In this document: positions 15,749 to 24,704 of the stretch, one piece after another
How positions within the stretch are numbered: position 1 is the first letter of the stretch
Layout of the letters: every line of letters starts with the position of its first letter
Assembly: GCF_946479885.1 (NCBI RefSeq)
Contig: NZ_CAMLHM010000002.1
Location: 239,622-303,621, forward strand
Direction: 5' to 3'
DNA from: an uncultured Devosia sp.
GTDB taxonomy: Bacteria > Pseudomonadota > Alphaproteobacteria > Rhizobiales > Devosiaceae
DNA: 64,000 nt
Notes under the pieces: generated by a model
What the model saw: only the letters and a program-made list of their open reading frames with translations
What the model was told of the DNA's origin: nothing
Databases searched by the model: none
Position numbers and translations under genes: made by a program

Positions 15749-17961
15749 ATATGCCCGTCGCTTTTGAGGATTTCGTCCAAACGATCGCGATCGATGACGA
15801 TGACATCGTCCATTGGCGCAACGAGCAATGGACCGCGGAACGGCATGAAAACGATGTGGGGTATTGGCTGCAGCATATTCACGGCAAGGGACGCGAATTG
15901 CTCACGCACCGCGAGATAGCGGACGCTGGCAACGAGTTTAGGGTCCATGCCGGCAAGAACTCGAAGGCCAATCTCGAACGCGAGAAACTTAGGAAAACTC
16001 GGGACTTCGAAGACCACATGCCGACGGAAAAGGCTCTCGCCAGAACCAAGGGACGCGTGGTCGAGTTCTGGCAAGCAGCGCGTGGGGGTGACGGCGCTTC
16101 CCGTCAGCAATCTCTAGACGCCGTGCAAGGGGCGTATGACAGAGCCATGAGCGAGATGGTGCTGAGGCACGTCAAACACGGCGACCCGGTCATCAAGTTG
16201 CCGAAGCCCGGGCTGTCTACCCTCTACAAATGGCAAGCGGAGTTGCGAGAGTCAAACTACTCGCTTCGGTCGCTCATCGACGGGCGGAGCCAGCACTCCG
16301 GAAACCAGACGAGGCGTCTCACGATCGCGCAGGAGCGTTTTGTGGACGAAGTGATCTGGCTCTGCAGCAATACCGAGCAGACGCCGACAACGCAGGCCTA
16401 CGATAAAGTGGAGCTCATTTACCAGGCGGACCCCAAGCTCTCCAAGATCCCGCTACCCGCAGTCTCCACGGTGTATTCCCGCATCGCACAAATGGGCAAG
16501 GCGGTGCGGGACTATCTGCGGCTAGGCAAGGAAGCCTACCAGCCGATCTATAAAAGTACCGGCGTAGGCCTGCGAAACCTGCGTCCTGCCGCCCTTCTCC
16601 AAGTCGACGCCATGATGTTCGACCTTCACACGATAATTGGACATCTTTCCGACTATAGGCAGCTCAACCGTCGTCAGCGTCGTGCCCTGGCGACGGAGCG
16701 CGTATGGGTCGTCGTGGTCATCGACACGCTGACCCGATGCGTCTTGGGCTTCGCGTTCGGGTTGAGCGAATCTACGGCAGTGGCTCGCAGCGCGCTGCGC
16801 ATGGCCTTTTCCGACAAGTCGGAACTGGCGAAGCAGGCGGGTTGCCGTTCTCCGTACCCGATGCGCGCTGGCTACGGCGCTCGCTTTTTGACCGACAATG
16901 GCTCTGCCTACATGGAAGAGTTTACAGATTCAGTCGTCGACAGCCTCTGCGGTCATCAGAAAGCGCCCGTCGGCGCCCCATGGTTGCGCGGCGTGATCGA
17001 ACGTTTTTTTCGCCGCCTCGCGCAGCAGTTCTTCACTTATTTCACAGGTCGTGTGTTCGGATCTGCCCAGGAACGTCGCACAGACAAAGGACCCCGCGCG
17101 ACCATCTTTACCCAGGAGATACCGCAGCATTTCACGCGCTACGTCGTCGATATCTACCACCGAGTCTGTCATCGGGGATTGGGAATATCGCCGTTCAGAA
17201 TGTGGGTGCAGGCTTGCGAGAACTCTCCGCCGGCCGCCCACATGCCGGATGAGAAGCTGTCGGCAATCTTCGGCATCCATGTCGACGACGTGAGCCTGAG
17301 CTCTGACGGCATCGAAATAAACGGCCTGCAGTACCACGACGAAGAGCTCCAGAAGCTCTTCGAATACCTAGGACCAACCGGTACTGTGCCGGTGCGTTAC
17401 GACGAAATGGACCTAGGGGGCATCAGTGTGCGCCTCGATAAGAAGTACGTCGCCCAGCGCAACCAGATCGAAGAAGACCCCGTGGACCGGCACTGGATAC
17501 GCGTCCCTTGCCTATCCGGTCTTCGTGGCATCCCTGTTTTTGTGGCCCAAGAGGTTTCCGACAGATTGCTGGCCGAGTATGGCGCCGACGACAGAACCAG
17601 CGAGGCGATCGCGGACGCGGGTAAAGCTTACCTTCATGAGGCCTCGCGCCAGGCTCAACTGCGGGCTCTGTATCAGCCTGAACCCGACCCGGACGGCAAG
17701 CCCGCGATCGATCGACGAATGCACCCCGGCCTGCGAGAGGCAAAGCGCCTGCTGAATTCACCTCTGGTAGCAACGAACGCGCCGCGCAAGACCGGAGCCA
17801 AGGCCCATTTGCTCGGCGGCGCCGACGCCGCACACACCCCCACCTCCTCTGCCATCGCGACCGATCTCGTGGCGCCTGCCGTCGGCAAGCCAACTTCCTC
17901 GACAAGCCACAATACGCCGACGGCCCGCCAGGTAACGGTCAAACTACCGACGAGAAACTGA
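15745..17961 (+). CDS. tnsB: TnsB/TniA-like DDE transposase
   Basis: A 738-residue protein with Mu/Tn7-type rve transposase architecture. N-terminal helical DNA-binding domains (residues 1-270) are followed by the RNase H-fold catalytic core with D288 (LLQVDAMMFD), D384 (LTDNGSAY) and E419 (GVIERFF), giving the classical D-D-35-E spacing. A Mu-like beta-barrel and a basic C-terminal tail follow; the last ~40 residues are low-complexity Thr/Ser/Ala, where TnsC contact is expected. It joins the 3' ends of the element to target DNA. Coupled to tnsA (ATGA overlap) and tnsC (TGATG overlap). Full length with no disruption. Confidence 0.9.
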   Translation: MNMPVAFEDFVQTIAIDDDDIVHWRNEQWTAERHENDVGYWLQHIHGKGRELLTHREIADAGNEFRVHAGKNSKANLEREKLRKTRDFEDHMPTEKALARTKGRVVEFWQAARGGDGASRQQSLDAVQGAYDRAMSEMVLRHVKHGDPVIKLPKPGLSTLYKWQAELRESNYSLRSLIDGRSQHSGNQTRRLTIAQERFVDEVIWLCSNTEQTPTTQAYDKVELIYQADPKLSKIPLPAVSTVYSRIAQMGKAVRDYLRLGKEAYQPIYKSTGVGLRNLRPAALLQVDAMMFDLHTIIGHLSDYRQLNRRQRRALATERVWVVVVIDTLTRCVLGFAFGLSESTAVARSALRMAFSDKSELAKQAGCRSPYPMRAGYGARFLTDNGSAYMEEFTDSVVDSLCGHQKAPVGAPWLRGVIERFFRRLAQQFFTYFTGRVFGSAQERRTDKGPRATIFTQEIPQHFTRYVVDIYHRVCHRGLGISPFRMWVQACENSPPAAHMPDEKLSAIFGIHVDDVSLSSDGIEINGLQYHDEELQKLFEYLGPTGTVPVRYDEMDLGGISVRLDKKYVAQRNQIEEDPVDRHWIRVPCLSGLRGIPVFVAQEVSDRLLAEYGADDRTSEAIADAGKAYLHEASRQAQLRALYQPEPDPDGKPAIDRRMHPGLREAKRLLNSPLVATNAPRKTGAKAHLLGGADAAHTPTSSAIATDLVAPAVGKPTSSTSHNTPTARQVTVKLPTRN

Positions 17962-18950
17962 TGTCCGACAAAGAACACGTACCCCTCTCCGAAACGCAAG
18001 AGAAGATTCGGCAACTCCGAGCAGAGCACCTGGTATTTGATCGCGACGTCGAGTTCAGTGACGCGCTTACCTCCATCGTCGATCTTTTCTGGATGACTAA
18101 GGACTACAGCAGACCTTTTGGTCACGGTAACCGGATGCAGCAGGAGGGGATCCTGGTTCATGCGGAGAGCGGTCACGGGAAGACTAGGCTGGTCGAAAAT
18201 GCCCTTCGCAAATACCGGCACCCGGAAACCGGACAGTCCCTTGAAGGTGCATATATTTTCGTCGATGCGCCCTCCCCTTTCACCACCAAAGAACTTGGCT
18301 TAGCCATACTCCGTCGCCTCGGTCTCGAACTCGAATCTGGTACCGAACCGTTCATCTATCGGATGATCCGCATGCACTGCGCCAAACAGCGCATCCTGTT
18401 GATCGTCATCGACGAATTCAGTCGCTACAGCACCGTTAAGCTCGTTGGCAAAGCGATGAAAATGACCGAGGTCAAGCTCTTGGGCGAAAACCTGGCGTCT
18501 CTGATGACTGGCGATGACTGGCCAGTCGCTCTTTTGTTGTCGGGCCACTCCAACATCATGAATCTTTGGCAGTACAAGGATTTCGAAAGCGCAGGTCGTC
18601 GCATCCACCCATTCGAGCTGGCGCCGGTCGACGCAACGTACGGGGCATCCTTTTCGGCGATCTTTCAGGACTACCTGACATTCACCGAGTGTACAGACTG
18701 CCTGCCGGCAAGGTTTGATCTGTTCGGTCGGCTGAAAAAGGCCTCGCTCCAGCGCTTGGGCGTGATGCTCTGGTACATGCAAACAGCGATGATCGCTGCA
18801 AGGCGCAAGAATGAGGGGCGCCTGACGCCCGACTACTTTGCCGCCATCTACAAGACCATGGCCAAGTGTTCGCCGCAGAACAACCTGTTCCTCGCCGGCA
18901 ACTGGGCCAGCGTCGCGGTGCCCCCAAAACTGGATTATGACAAGCTATGA
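17961..18950 (+). CDS. tnsC: TnsC/TniB-like AAA+ transposition regulator
   Basis: A 329-residue AAA+ ATPase with Walker A AESGHGKT (68-75) and Walker B ILLIVIDEFSRY (D151, E152). This size and the GHGKT form are typical of TniB/TnsC proteins, which form filaments on target DNA, connect the TniQ target selector to TnsB and give target immunity. Start ATG overlaps the tnsB stop by one base and the stop overlaps tniQ by four, so all four proteins are made from one message. Both ATPase motifs are intact, so activity is expected. Confidence 0.87.
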   Translation: MSDKEHVPLSETQEKIRQLRAEHLVFDRDVEFSDALTSIVDLFWMTKDYSRPFGHGNRMQQEGILVHAESGHGKTRLVENALRKYRHPETGQSLEGAYIFVDAPSPFTTKELGLAILRRLGLELESGTEPFIYRMIRMHCAKQRILLIVIDEFSRYSTVKLVGKAMKMTEVKLLGENLASLMTGDDWPVALLLSGHSNIMNLWQYKDFESAGRRIHPFELAPVDATYGASFSAIFQDYLTFTECTDCLPARFDLFGRLKKASLQRLGVMLWYMQTAMIAARRKNEGRLTPDYFAAIYKTMAKCSPQNNLFLAGNWASVAVPPKLDYDKL

Positions 18951-20872
18951 GTGGGTCGATATTCGAGCCGGAGATACTGCCGGCGCCTGTGCCTTTCCGG
19001 ACGGATCAGACGTATCGAAGCTGGATATCTGCACTAGGCGCGGCCCATTTCGCACCGACAGGAACGGAGTTCGTTCGAATGCTCGGGTTGCCGGCGGCGG
19101 CCGCCACTAATCCCGACATGCCCGGGCTCGCAGAAGTCGCGCGGCGAGGCAGCGCGGTCGGCCGCGAACTAGCCAAGGGGATCATGCTTCCCACCGGCAT
19201 TGCTGGTGGAAAATACTTGTTGGCCGACGAACTGGTGATCACCGTTCCGGGGCGTCCCATTCGCGTTTGCACGGCCTGTATTGCCCAGGACCTCGACGGC
19301 GCCGATCGACTATGCATGGAGGCAGCGGCCTACGAGCGGCGACACTGGGTCATGGCGGATTACGTCAACTGTCATGTCCATGACCTTCCGCTCATCGAGC
19401 TACAGGCGGACCATGCAGACTTCGCCGAGGCCATCCGGGGCAGCATGGAAAGCTTCACGCCAATGCCCGCGATGCCGTCCGACCCAACAATCTGGCACTT
19501 CGTAGCTGGCAGGCTGGCAGGCGAGCCAACCACGTGCGCCTTCCTAAAGTACACTCCAGTCCAACAAGCGGTCGGGACATGTATCGCCCTAGGCAGCATC
19601 GACCTGTTCGGCGCCAAAACGTTTTTCAAATTGCTTGTGCCCAGCGACGCTCATCTCGCTTTGCGCCGAGGGTTCGACCTCTGCCGAGAAGGCGAAAATG
19701 CCGTTGCTCGATTATTAGACAGGGTGATCGAAGACGCACAGTTGCAACATGGACAGGGCCTCACCGGAGCGTTTGGAAGATTGATCGGTTTTCTGAGTGG
19801 TCAGGGCAAGATCGGGGGGTATGTTGCTCTTCGCGAGCAAATGGTGGCTGCCGCGCACCGAAACGGTCTTTACGGCCGATCTACTACAACCCTTCTGGGC
19901 CTGGACGCGCCCTTGCCCGAGGTTTGGACAGTTTCAGAGCTTGCCGAAGGTCTGAGGGCCGGCGAGAAAACTATCCTGGGGTTGTTACGACAACTGGGCC
20001 ACCTGCAAAGGCACGGCGCCGTGGGTGACCTGTTCATAACTGATGCCGTCGCAGAAGATCTGCGGACCTATAGGGATGGCATAAACGCAGTCAAAGCAGC
20101 CGGCGTCCTCGGACTTCGCCACAAATTCGTAAAGGAGCTCGTTGGTCTTAAAGCACTCAACTATGCCCTGGAGCGCCACTCGGCCGATGGAAAGCCATTG
20201 CGGTTGTTCTGGCCTGCCGACTTGGAAGAGTTCAAAGTGAAGATATTTGGCAACTGCCTGCGCTTCAAGAGACGAATTTTGGAGCACCGCCTCCCAATAG
20301 CAAGGGCTGCAGCGAATGTAGGGAGATCCACGGGCTTCGTCTTAGCAATACTTCAGCGAAAGGCATGCGATTGGGCGTTCGTAACGCCGAACACGACCCG
20401 CCTCGACGCAATTATGGTCGACGTGGGCCAACTTCGCGCTGAGGTTTGCCGGGACATGGCTGCCTATGTTGTCCCGCAGGTGGCTAGAATTCTCGGGGTC
20501 GACCGAAAGAACGTTTCCCCTTTGATCGCCTTGGGCATCTTGAAAAATTGTCGAGAGCGCAATGGGGTCAACCTGCGCTGGCAAATCGTCGTCGAGGAAG
20601 CCGACCTAAACGCATTTCGAAGAACCTATGTTTCTGTCACTGCCCTTTCCCAGTTTAAGAGCAACGTCGCTCAATGGATGGTGAAGTATCTCGATGCACA
20701 GGGCGTCATACCTCTGCCAACACCTACTCGATTCTACCTTTGGGATGACTTGAGAAAACTGACCGGCATCGTGGATGAAGCCCCGCTCAAGGAGGCGCTG
20801 TACACTGCCTCCCGACGCCATATGGCAGAACATGTTTGGTACAGTCGGAAAAGGGACATCGTCGCCACCTAA
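18947..20872 (+). CDS. tniQ: TniQ/TnsD-family target-site selector
   Basis: A 641-residue protein with the TniQ N-terminal domain: an opening rich in hydrophobics (LPAPVPFRTDQTYRSWISAL) and a zinc-binding motif RVCTACI (C108, C111) followed by VNCHVHDLPL (C142, H143, H145). The long C-terminal part, about 450 residues, has several helix-turn-helix-like segments (GEKTILGLLRQLGHLQ; IARAAANVGRSTGFVLAIL), like TnsD proteins that read a specific chromosomal site. Its size favours a site-specific TnsD-like selector rather than the short TniQ of CRISPR-guided elements, and no CRISPR array or cas gene is nearby. The likely attachment site is the region just downstream of the GST gene, which is an inference. 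Confidence 0.8.
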   Translation: MSGSIFEPEILPAPVPFRTDQTYRSWISALGAAHFAPTGTEFVRMLGLPAAAATNPDMPGLAEVARRGSAVGRELAKGIMLPTGIAGGKYLLADELVITVPGRPIRVCTACIAQDLDGADRLCMEAAAYERRHWVMADYVNCHVHDLPLIELQADHADFAEAIRGSMESFTPMPAMPSDPTIWHFVAGRLAGEPTTCAFLKYTPVQQAVGTCIALGSIDLFGAKTFFKLLVPSDAHLALRRGFDLCREGENAVARLLDRVIEDAQLQHGQGLTGAFGRLIGFLSGQGKIGGYVALREQMVAAAHRNGLYGRSTTTLLGLDAPLPEVWTVSELAEGLRAGEKTILGLLRQLGHLQRHGAVGDLFITDAVAEDLRTYRDGINAVKAAGVLGLRHKFVKELVGLKALNYALERHSADGKPLRLFWPADLEEFKVKIFGNCLRFKRRILEHRLPIARAAANVGRSTGFVLAILQRKACDWAFVTPNTTRLDAIMVDVGQLRAEVCRDMAAYVVPQVARILGVDRKNVSPLIALGILKNCRERNGVNLRWQIVVEEADLNAFRRTYVSVTALSQFKSNVAQWMVKYLDAQGVIPLPTPTRFYLWDDLRKLTGIVDEAPLKEALYTASRRHMAEHVWYSRKRDIVAT

Positions 20873-20908
20873 TCTCGCGAATCCGCTAAGCTAGACCGGC
20901 AATGTTGA

Positions 20909-20943
20909 TGGCCCCAGGGGATCTCTCCTGGGGCCACTTTTTT
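20909..20943 (+). terminator. Strong intrinsic terminator after tniQ
   Basis: A perfect 10-bp stem TGGCCCCAGG/CCTGGGGCCA with an 8-base loop, followed by six T residues. It lies 36 bases after the tniQ stop and ends the transposition operon. Confidence 0.9.
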
Positions 20944-21145
20944 GCTGTCCGCATACGGATCGCCCGTTCCCTTGCGCCGCAAAGTTCATTCCGCCTTTTT
21001 GCCTAATGCCATTCTAAGATTCCAATGGATCGCCCCTTACAGTTCAAAGGGTTAGCCCATATCCATTCTAGAATTGTGGTGTAGCGCACAGGCGGCGGCG
21101 GTTGCTGGAGCGGTCGTGAACGCGTTGCGAGAGAATTCTGGAGTC

Positions 21146-21174
21146 ATCCGCCGGCGGTGGGGGCGCCGGCGGAT
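21146..21174 (-). terminator. GC-rich hairpin after the GST genes
   Basis: A perfect 11-bp inverted repeat ATCCGCCGGCG/CGCCGGCGGAT around a 7-base loop, 8 bases beyond the stop of the leftward GST gene. No T-run follows, so termination is uncertain. It also marks the last clearly chromosomal feature before the transposon-side DNA. Confidence 0.45.
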
Positions 21175-21182
21175 TGTCGGGT

Positions 21183-21893
21183 TCAAATGGTGGTGCTGGC
21201 ATCGACTCCGGCGCGCAACAGCCAGGCATCCTTCCGGCGCAGGAAATCCTCGAGCAGGTCGCGATAGTCCGGCACCACGGCGCCGGCAACGCTGGCGCGC
21301 TGCGACAGGGCTTTTCGCCACGCAGTCACCTTGGGGTATGGCTCCAGCATCGAGGTCGGCCCGTACCGGTCGAACACGTCGAAATAGCGGAAAGCCGGCG
21401 CGAACACCGCGTCGATGAAGCGGAACTCATCGCCGAAGAAGTATGGCCGGGCATCGAGCCTTCCCTCCAGGGTCGTGAATTTGCGCGACAGGGTCGCCCG
21501 CGCCCGCTCGTACGCTTCCTCGCTCGTTGCGATTTCGAGCGACCAGATATCGCCGAGCAGCGATGAACCGAATTCCATCCATGCACGGTGGGTGGCGCGC
21601 TGCAGCGGATCGGCGGGATGCATGGCCCGGCCCAGCCCGATATCCTCGAGATATTCGAGGATGACGCTGCTCTCGAACAGCACCGCGGAACGATCGTCCT
21701 CGTCCACCTTGAGCAGTGGCACCTTGCCCAGGGGCGAGATGGCGTTGAACCATTCGGGCCTGTTGGCCAGGTCCACATGGACCAGGTCGAAGGCGATGCC
21801 CTTTTCCGCGAGCGCAATGGCAACCCGTTGCACATAGGGGCAAAGCTTGAAGCTGATGAGCGTGTATCTGGTCATTGCCATCGCCTCAGACAT
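21183..21893 (-). CDS. Glutathione S-transferase
   Basis: A 236-residue protein with an N-terminal thioredoxin-like domain (YTLISFKLCPYVQRVAIALA), the conserved cis-proline region GKVPLL and the ESSVILEYLE glutathione-contact motif, then an all-helical C-terminal domain. Such proteins conjugate or reduce electrophiles with glutathione in the cytoplasm. The CPY motif suggests a Cys-type (omega/lambda-like) active site. Two starts are possible; the one used overlaps the stop of the preceding GST gene (ATGTCTGA) and a second ATG lies six codons further. It forms a two-gene unit with the neighbouring GST and is probably controlled by the divergent LysR gene. Confidence 0.85.
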   Translation of the reverse strand: MSEAMAMTRYTLISFKLCPYVQRVAIALAEKGIAFDLVHVDLANRPEWFNAISPLGKVPLLKVDEDDRSAVLFESSVILEYLEDIGLGRAMHPADPLQRATHRAWMEFGSSLLGDIWSLEIATSEEAYERARATLSRKFTTLEGRLDARPYFFGDEFRFIDAVFAPAFRYFDVFDRYGPTSMLEPYPKVTAWRKALSQRASVAGAVVPDYRDLLEDFLRRKDAWLLRAGVDASTTI

Positions 21894-22491
21894 GCCGCCT
21901 AACGGCATCCTGCACCGCGGGGCGAGCAGCGATGCGGGCCTGCCAGGCCTGGATGTTCGGGAAGTCAGCCAGCGGCACCTTGGCGAACTTGCTCCAGCCC
22001 AGCAGGGTGAAGAGATAGGCGTCCGCGACGGTGAAATCGGCCATCAGATAGTCATGCGCGGCCAGCCGATCCTCGATCAGCTTGAGCCTCGTTGCGATCC
22101 TGGCGCGGGCCGTGTCCTGGGCCAGCGGGCCGACTTCGGGATGGAACAGCCAGGGGCTGAACGACTTGTGGACCTCGGTGGCGATGTAGTTGAGCCATTC
22201 CTGAAGCCGATAGCGCTCCGGCGATGTGGGGGCCGGGGCAAGCCCGCTTTCCGGCACCAGGTCAGCAAGATACTGCACCTGCACGGCCAGTTCGGTGAGG
22301 CGACTGCCGTCATCGAATTCCAGAACCGGCACGTAGAGCTTTGAATTGATCGCGGCACAGTCGCCGCCATCGGGCAGCGTATGCGGCTCGTGGTAGATGT
22401 CGACTTTGACCAGATCGAGCGGGATACCCGCTTCGTTGGCCGCGATCAGCACGGCGAGGGAGCAGGCGTTGACGCCATAGTAGAGTTTCAT
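21886..22491 (-). CDS. Glutathione S-transferase, beta-class (GstA-like)
   Basis: A 201-residue protein, MKLYYGVNACSLAVLIAANE..., with the bacterial beta-class signature: Cys10 in the active-site loop, the cis-proline motif KLYVPVLE and a helical C-terminal domain with DYLMADFTVADAYLF. These enzymes act in detoxification and oxidative stress. Start at the ATG giving the normal family N-terminus; the frame upstream is not conserved-looking. Its last codons overlap the start of the second GST. Confidence 0.87.
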   Translation of the reverse strand: MKLYYGVNACSLAVLIAANEAGIPLDLVKVDIYHEPHTLPDGGDCAAINSKLYVPVLEFDDGSRLTELAVQVQYLADLVPESGLAPAPTSPERYRLQEWLNYIATEVHKSFSPWLFHPEVGPLAQDTARARIATRLKLIEDRLAAHDYLMADFTVADAYLFTLLGWSKFAKVPLADFPNIQAWQARIAARPAVQDAVRRHV

Positions 22492-22613
22492 TTGCAAAGG
22501 CCCGACTGAGGTTGCGATGACCCGGTGTACATTGGGCACTCTCGCAAGTGTCGTTGCAAGAATTCCAACTACGTTTGCATGACTGCAAGCGGCGCCCGTG
22601 CTAGTGCTGCAGC

Positions 22614-23513
22614 ATGGAGAACTGGAACGACCTCAAACTCGTGCTCGCCATCGCCCGCGGCAAAAGCCTCCGCAAGGGCGCTGGCCTGCTCGGCATCAAT
22701 CACTCGACAGCGTTTCGGAACCTCAGCGCGCTGGAGTCCAAAATCGGCGCCCGGCTGTTCGAGCGCCTCCCCGGCGGCATCTATGCGGCGACTTCGGTCG
22801 GCGAACAGGTGGCGCGAACGGCGGAGCGGATGGAAACCGAGGCCAATGCGCTCGATCGCGAGGTGACAGGCAGCGATGCCAGGCTGATCGGCACGCTGCG
22901 CGTAACGGCCTCGGAAACACTGGCCTATAGCGTGCTGACACGGCAGCTCTCCAAATTCCGCCAAGCCCATCCTGGCATTACCGTCGAGATGATGATCGAC
23001 AACCGCACCTTCGACCTTTCGCGGCGGGAGGCAGACGTGGCGCTGCGGGTGGCCCGACCCAGGGAACCCGATCTCTTCGGCAAGAAGCTCGCGGCCATCG
23101 GTTGGACGGTCTATGGCGCGCGCCGCTTTGCCGAGCGGGCGGGCGGGGATATGGACCTGCTGCGCGAGCTGCCGTTTGTTGGCTGGAGCGAAGGCATCGC
23201 CGGCGTTGCTGCGGCAGATTGGCTGGCGCAGACGGTTAGGCCCCGGGAGGTCGTCTATCGCGCCAACAGCCTGATCAACCAGTTCTGCGCGGCGCGGGAG
23301 GGCATGGGACTGGTCGTTCTGCCCTGTTACCTGGCTGATGGAGAACCCGATCTCATCCGCATGCTGCCGCATCCAATTGCCGAGCTGGAGCGCGAATTAT
23401 GGATCGTCACGCACGAAGACCTCAAGAATACCGCCCGCATCCGGGCGTTCCTTGATGTCGTTGGGGCCGGCTTGGCCGAACAGCAGCCGCTGTTCCAGGG
23501 CAAGGACCGGTAA
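22614..23513 (+). CDS. LysR family transcriptional regulator
   Basis: A 299-residue protein with an N-terminal winged helix-turn-helix (LRKGAGLLGINHSTAFRNLS) and a periplasmic-binding-protein-like effector domain (GTLRVTASETLAYSVL; VEMMIDNRTFDLSRREADVALRV). It is divergent from the two GST genes, with 122 bases between them, the classical LysR layout, so it probably regulates them. Effector unknown. Confidence 0.9.
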   Translation: MENWNDLKLVLAIARGKSLRKGAGLLGINHSTAFRNLSALESKIGARLFERLPGGIYAATSVGEQVARTAERMETEANALDREVTGSDARLIGTLRVTASETLAYSVLTRQLSKFRQAHPGITVEMMIDNRTFDLSRREADVALRVARPREPDLFGKKLAAIGWTVYGARRFAERAGGDMDLLRELPFVGWSEGIAGVAAADWLAQTVRPREVVYRANSLINQFCAAREGMGLVVLPCYLADGEPDLIRMLPHPIAELERELWIVTHEDLKNTARIRAFLDVVGAGLAEQQPLFQGKDR

Positions 23514-23587
23514 CCTTTCACGCGGGCAACAGGCGACCGCTGCGGGCAGCGGCAGCGCATCCCGCAGACCGCCAACGGCGTTGCGGC

Positions 23588-24571
23588 CTAGCCGAGCGTG
23601 CCGCCCAGTTCGTCCTCGATATGGGCCTGGATGATGGCATCAAAGCTGGCATCGCCGCGAAAGCCGAGCGCCTGGGCGCGGCTGGCCTCGAAGGCCTTGG
23701 GCCAGCCGGCCACGATATCGATGATGGTCTGATCCGGCACGCGCTTGATCAGCGCCGCGGCAGCCGGCCCCGCCACACGCTCCAGAGCCGCAATCTCCTC
23801 GCCGACCGTGGCCGCCAGCCCGGGCATGGTCAGATTGCGCTGGTTGCCGAGCGCCGCGCTGTCCATTCCGGCCGCATGCAGCAGGAAACCCACCGCCGCA
23901 CGCGGACTGGCAAACCAGTGTCGGACGCTCTCGGCCACCGGCAGCACCGCTTCCATTCCCGCCAGCGGCTCGCGGATGATGCCCGAGAAAAAGCCCGATG
24001 CCGCCTTGTTGGGCTTGCCCGGTCGGACGACGATCGTGGGCAGGCGGATGCCGATGCCGTCGACAAATCCGCGCCGCGAATAGTCCGACAGCAGCAACTC
24101 GCAGATCGCCTTCTGCGTGCCATAGCTGGTGAGGGGCGTGTGGTGATGGGTATCGCCGATCACCGCGGGCAGCGGTTCACCGAAGACGGCGATCGACGAG
24201 GTGAAAACGAGGCGGGGACGGTAGGTCGTGGTTTGACCGGCGATACGGATCGCCTCCAGCAGGTGCCGGGTGCCATCCAGGTTGATGCGGTAGCCCTTCT
24301 CGAAATCGGCCTCGGCCTCCCCCGAGACGATGGCGGCCAGGTGAAAGATCAGGTCCGGTCGGTCGGCGATCAACTGTTCGGCGATACCGGGCGCCGACAG
24401 ATCGGCCGCCATTGCCGCGATCGGCAGGCCAGACGGCGGTGCGGTCGGGGCGACGATGTCGGCCAAGGTCATTGCGCTGATCGGTCGCCCACCCACCTGC
24501 CCGGCCGACAGCAGCGCCGCCACCAGTTTGCGCCCGACCATGCCGGCAGCACCAATCACCAGAACCTTCAT
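23588..24571 (-). CDS. denD: DenD-like NAD-dependent epimerase/dehydrogenase
   Basis: A 327-residue short-chain dehydrogenase of the extended (SDR) type. It has the Rossmann motif GAAGMVGRKL at the N-terminus, a serine in TSSIAVFGEPLP and the catalytic SYGTQKAICE (Y-x3-K). The overall pattern and length match D-erythronate dehydrogenase (DenD/OtnC-associated), which oxidises D-erythronate at C2. No other erythronate-pathway gene is nearby, so the substrate is uncertain. A much longer frame extends upstream across the terminator and omp gene, but it is an artefact; the chosen ATG gives the Rossmann N-terminus directly. Confidence 0.75.
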   Translation of the reverse strand: MKVLVIGAAGMVGRKLVAALLSAGQVGGRPISAMTLADIVAPTAPPSGLPIAAMAADLSAPGIAEQLIADRPDLIFHLAAIVSGEAEADFEKGYRINLDGTRHLLEAIRIAGQTTTYRPRLVFTSSIAVFGEPLPAVIGDTHHHTPLTSYGTQKAICELLLSDYSRRGFVDGIGIRLPTIVVRPGKPNKAASGFFSGIIREPLAGMEAVLPVAESVRHWFASPRAAVGFLLHAAGMDSAALGNQRNLTMPGLAATVGEEIAALERVAGPAAAALIKRVPDQTIIDIVAGWPKAFEASRAQALGFRGDASFDAIIQAHIEDELGGTLG

Positions 24572-24635
24572 GCCACGTCCCCAAATCACCTTGGTTTTGG
24601 CGAGCTTAGCCTGTTGCTGGCGGGGTAAAAACAAA

Positions 24636-24659
24636 ATCGGCGCCCTTCTGGGCGCCGAT
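24636..24659 (-). terminator. Intrinsic terminator after the outer-membrane protein gene
   Basis: A 10-bp stem ATCGGCGCCC/GGGCGCCGAT with a 4-base loop, followed on the minus strand by TTTGTTTTT. It ends the transcript of the barrel-protein gene at 24705. Confidence 0.85.
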
Positions 24660-24704
24660 CTTTCCTGAGCGTAGCGGGCCGTGGCTATCCCGCCACGTTC
24701 CGCT

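Larger units (their letters stand above)
14150..21090 (+). mobile_element. Tn7-like transposon core (ends approximate)
   Basis: Contains a full tnsA-tnsB-tnsC-tniQ operon in the order and orientation of Tn7-like elements: heteromeric endonuclease plus DDE transposase for cut-and-paste excision, an AAA+ regulator, and a TniQ/TnsD target selector. In this family tnsA lies nearest one end and the genes run inward, so one end should be in the AT-rich block near 14.2 kb. The 9-mer CTARAATGG-type repeats there reappear in inverted orientation at 21009-21017 and 21063-21071, just before the 3' end of a core glutathione S-transferase gene. Exact termini and target duplications were not found. Alternatively the left end is off the window and the DISARM region is cargo. 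Confidence 0.6.

Noticed and set aside
20873..21182. A tRNA gene or CRISPR-guided att site at the transposon/chromosome border
   Set aside because: No cloverleaf-forming sequence or repeat-spacer pattern was seen; the border lies instead after the 3' end of a GST gene.
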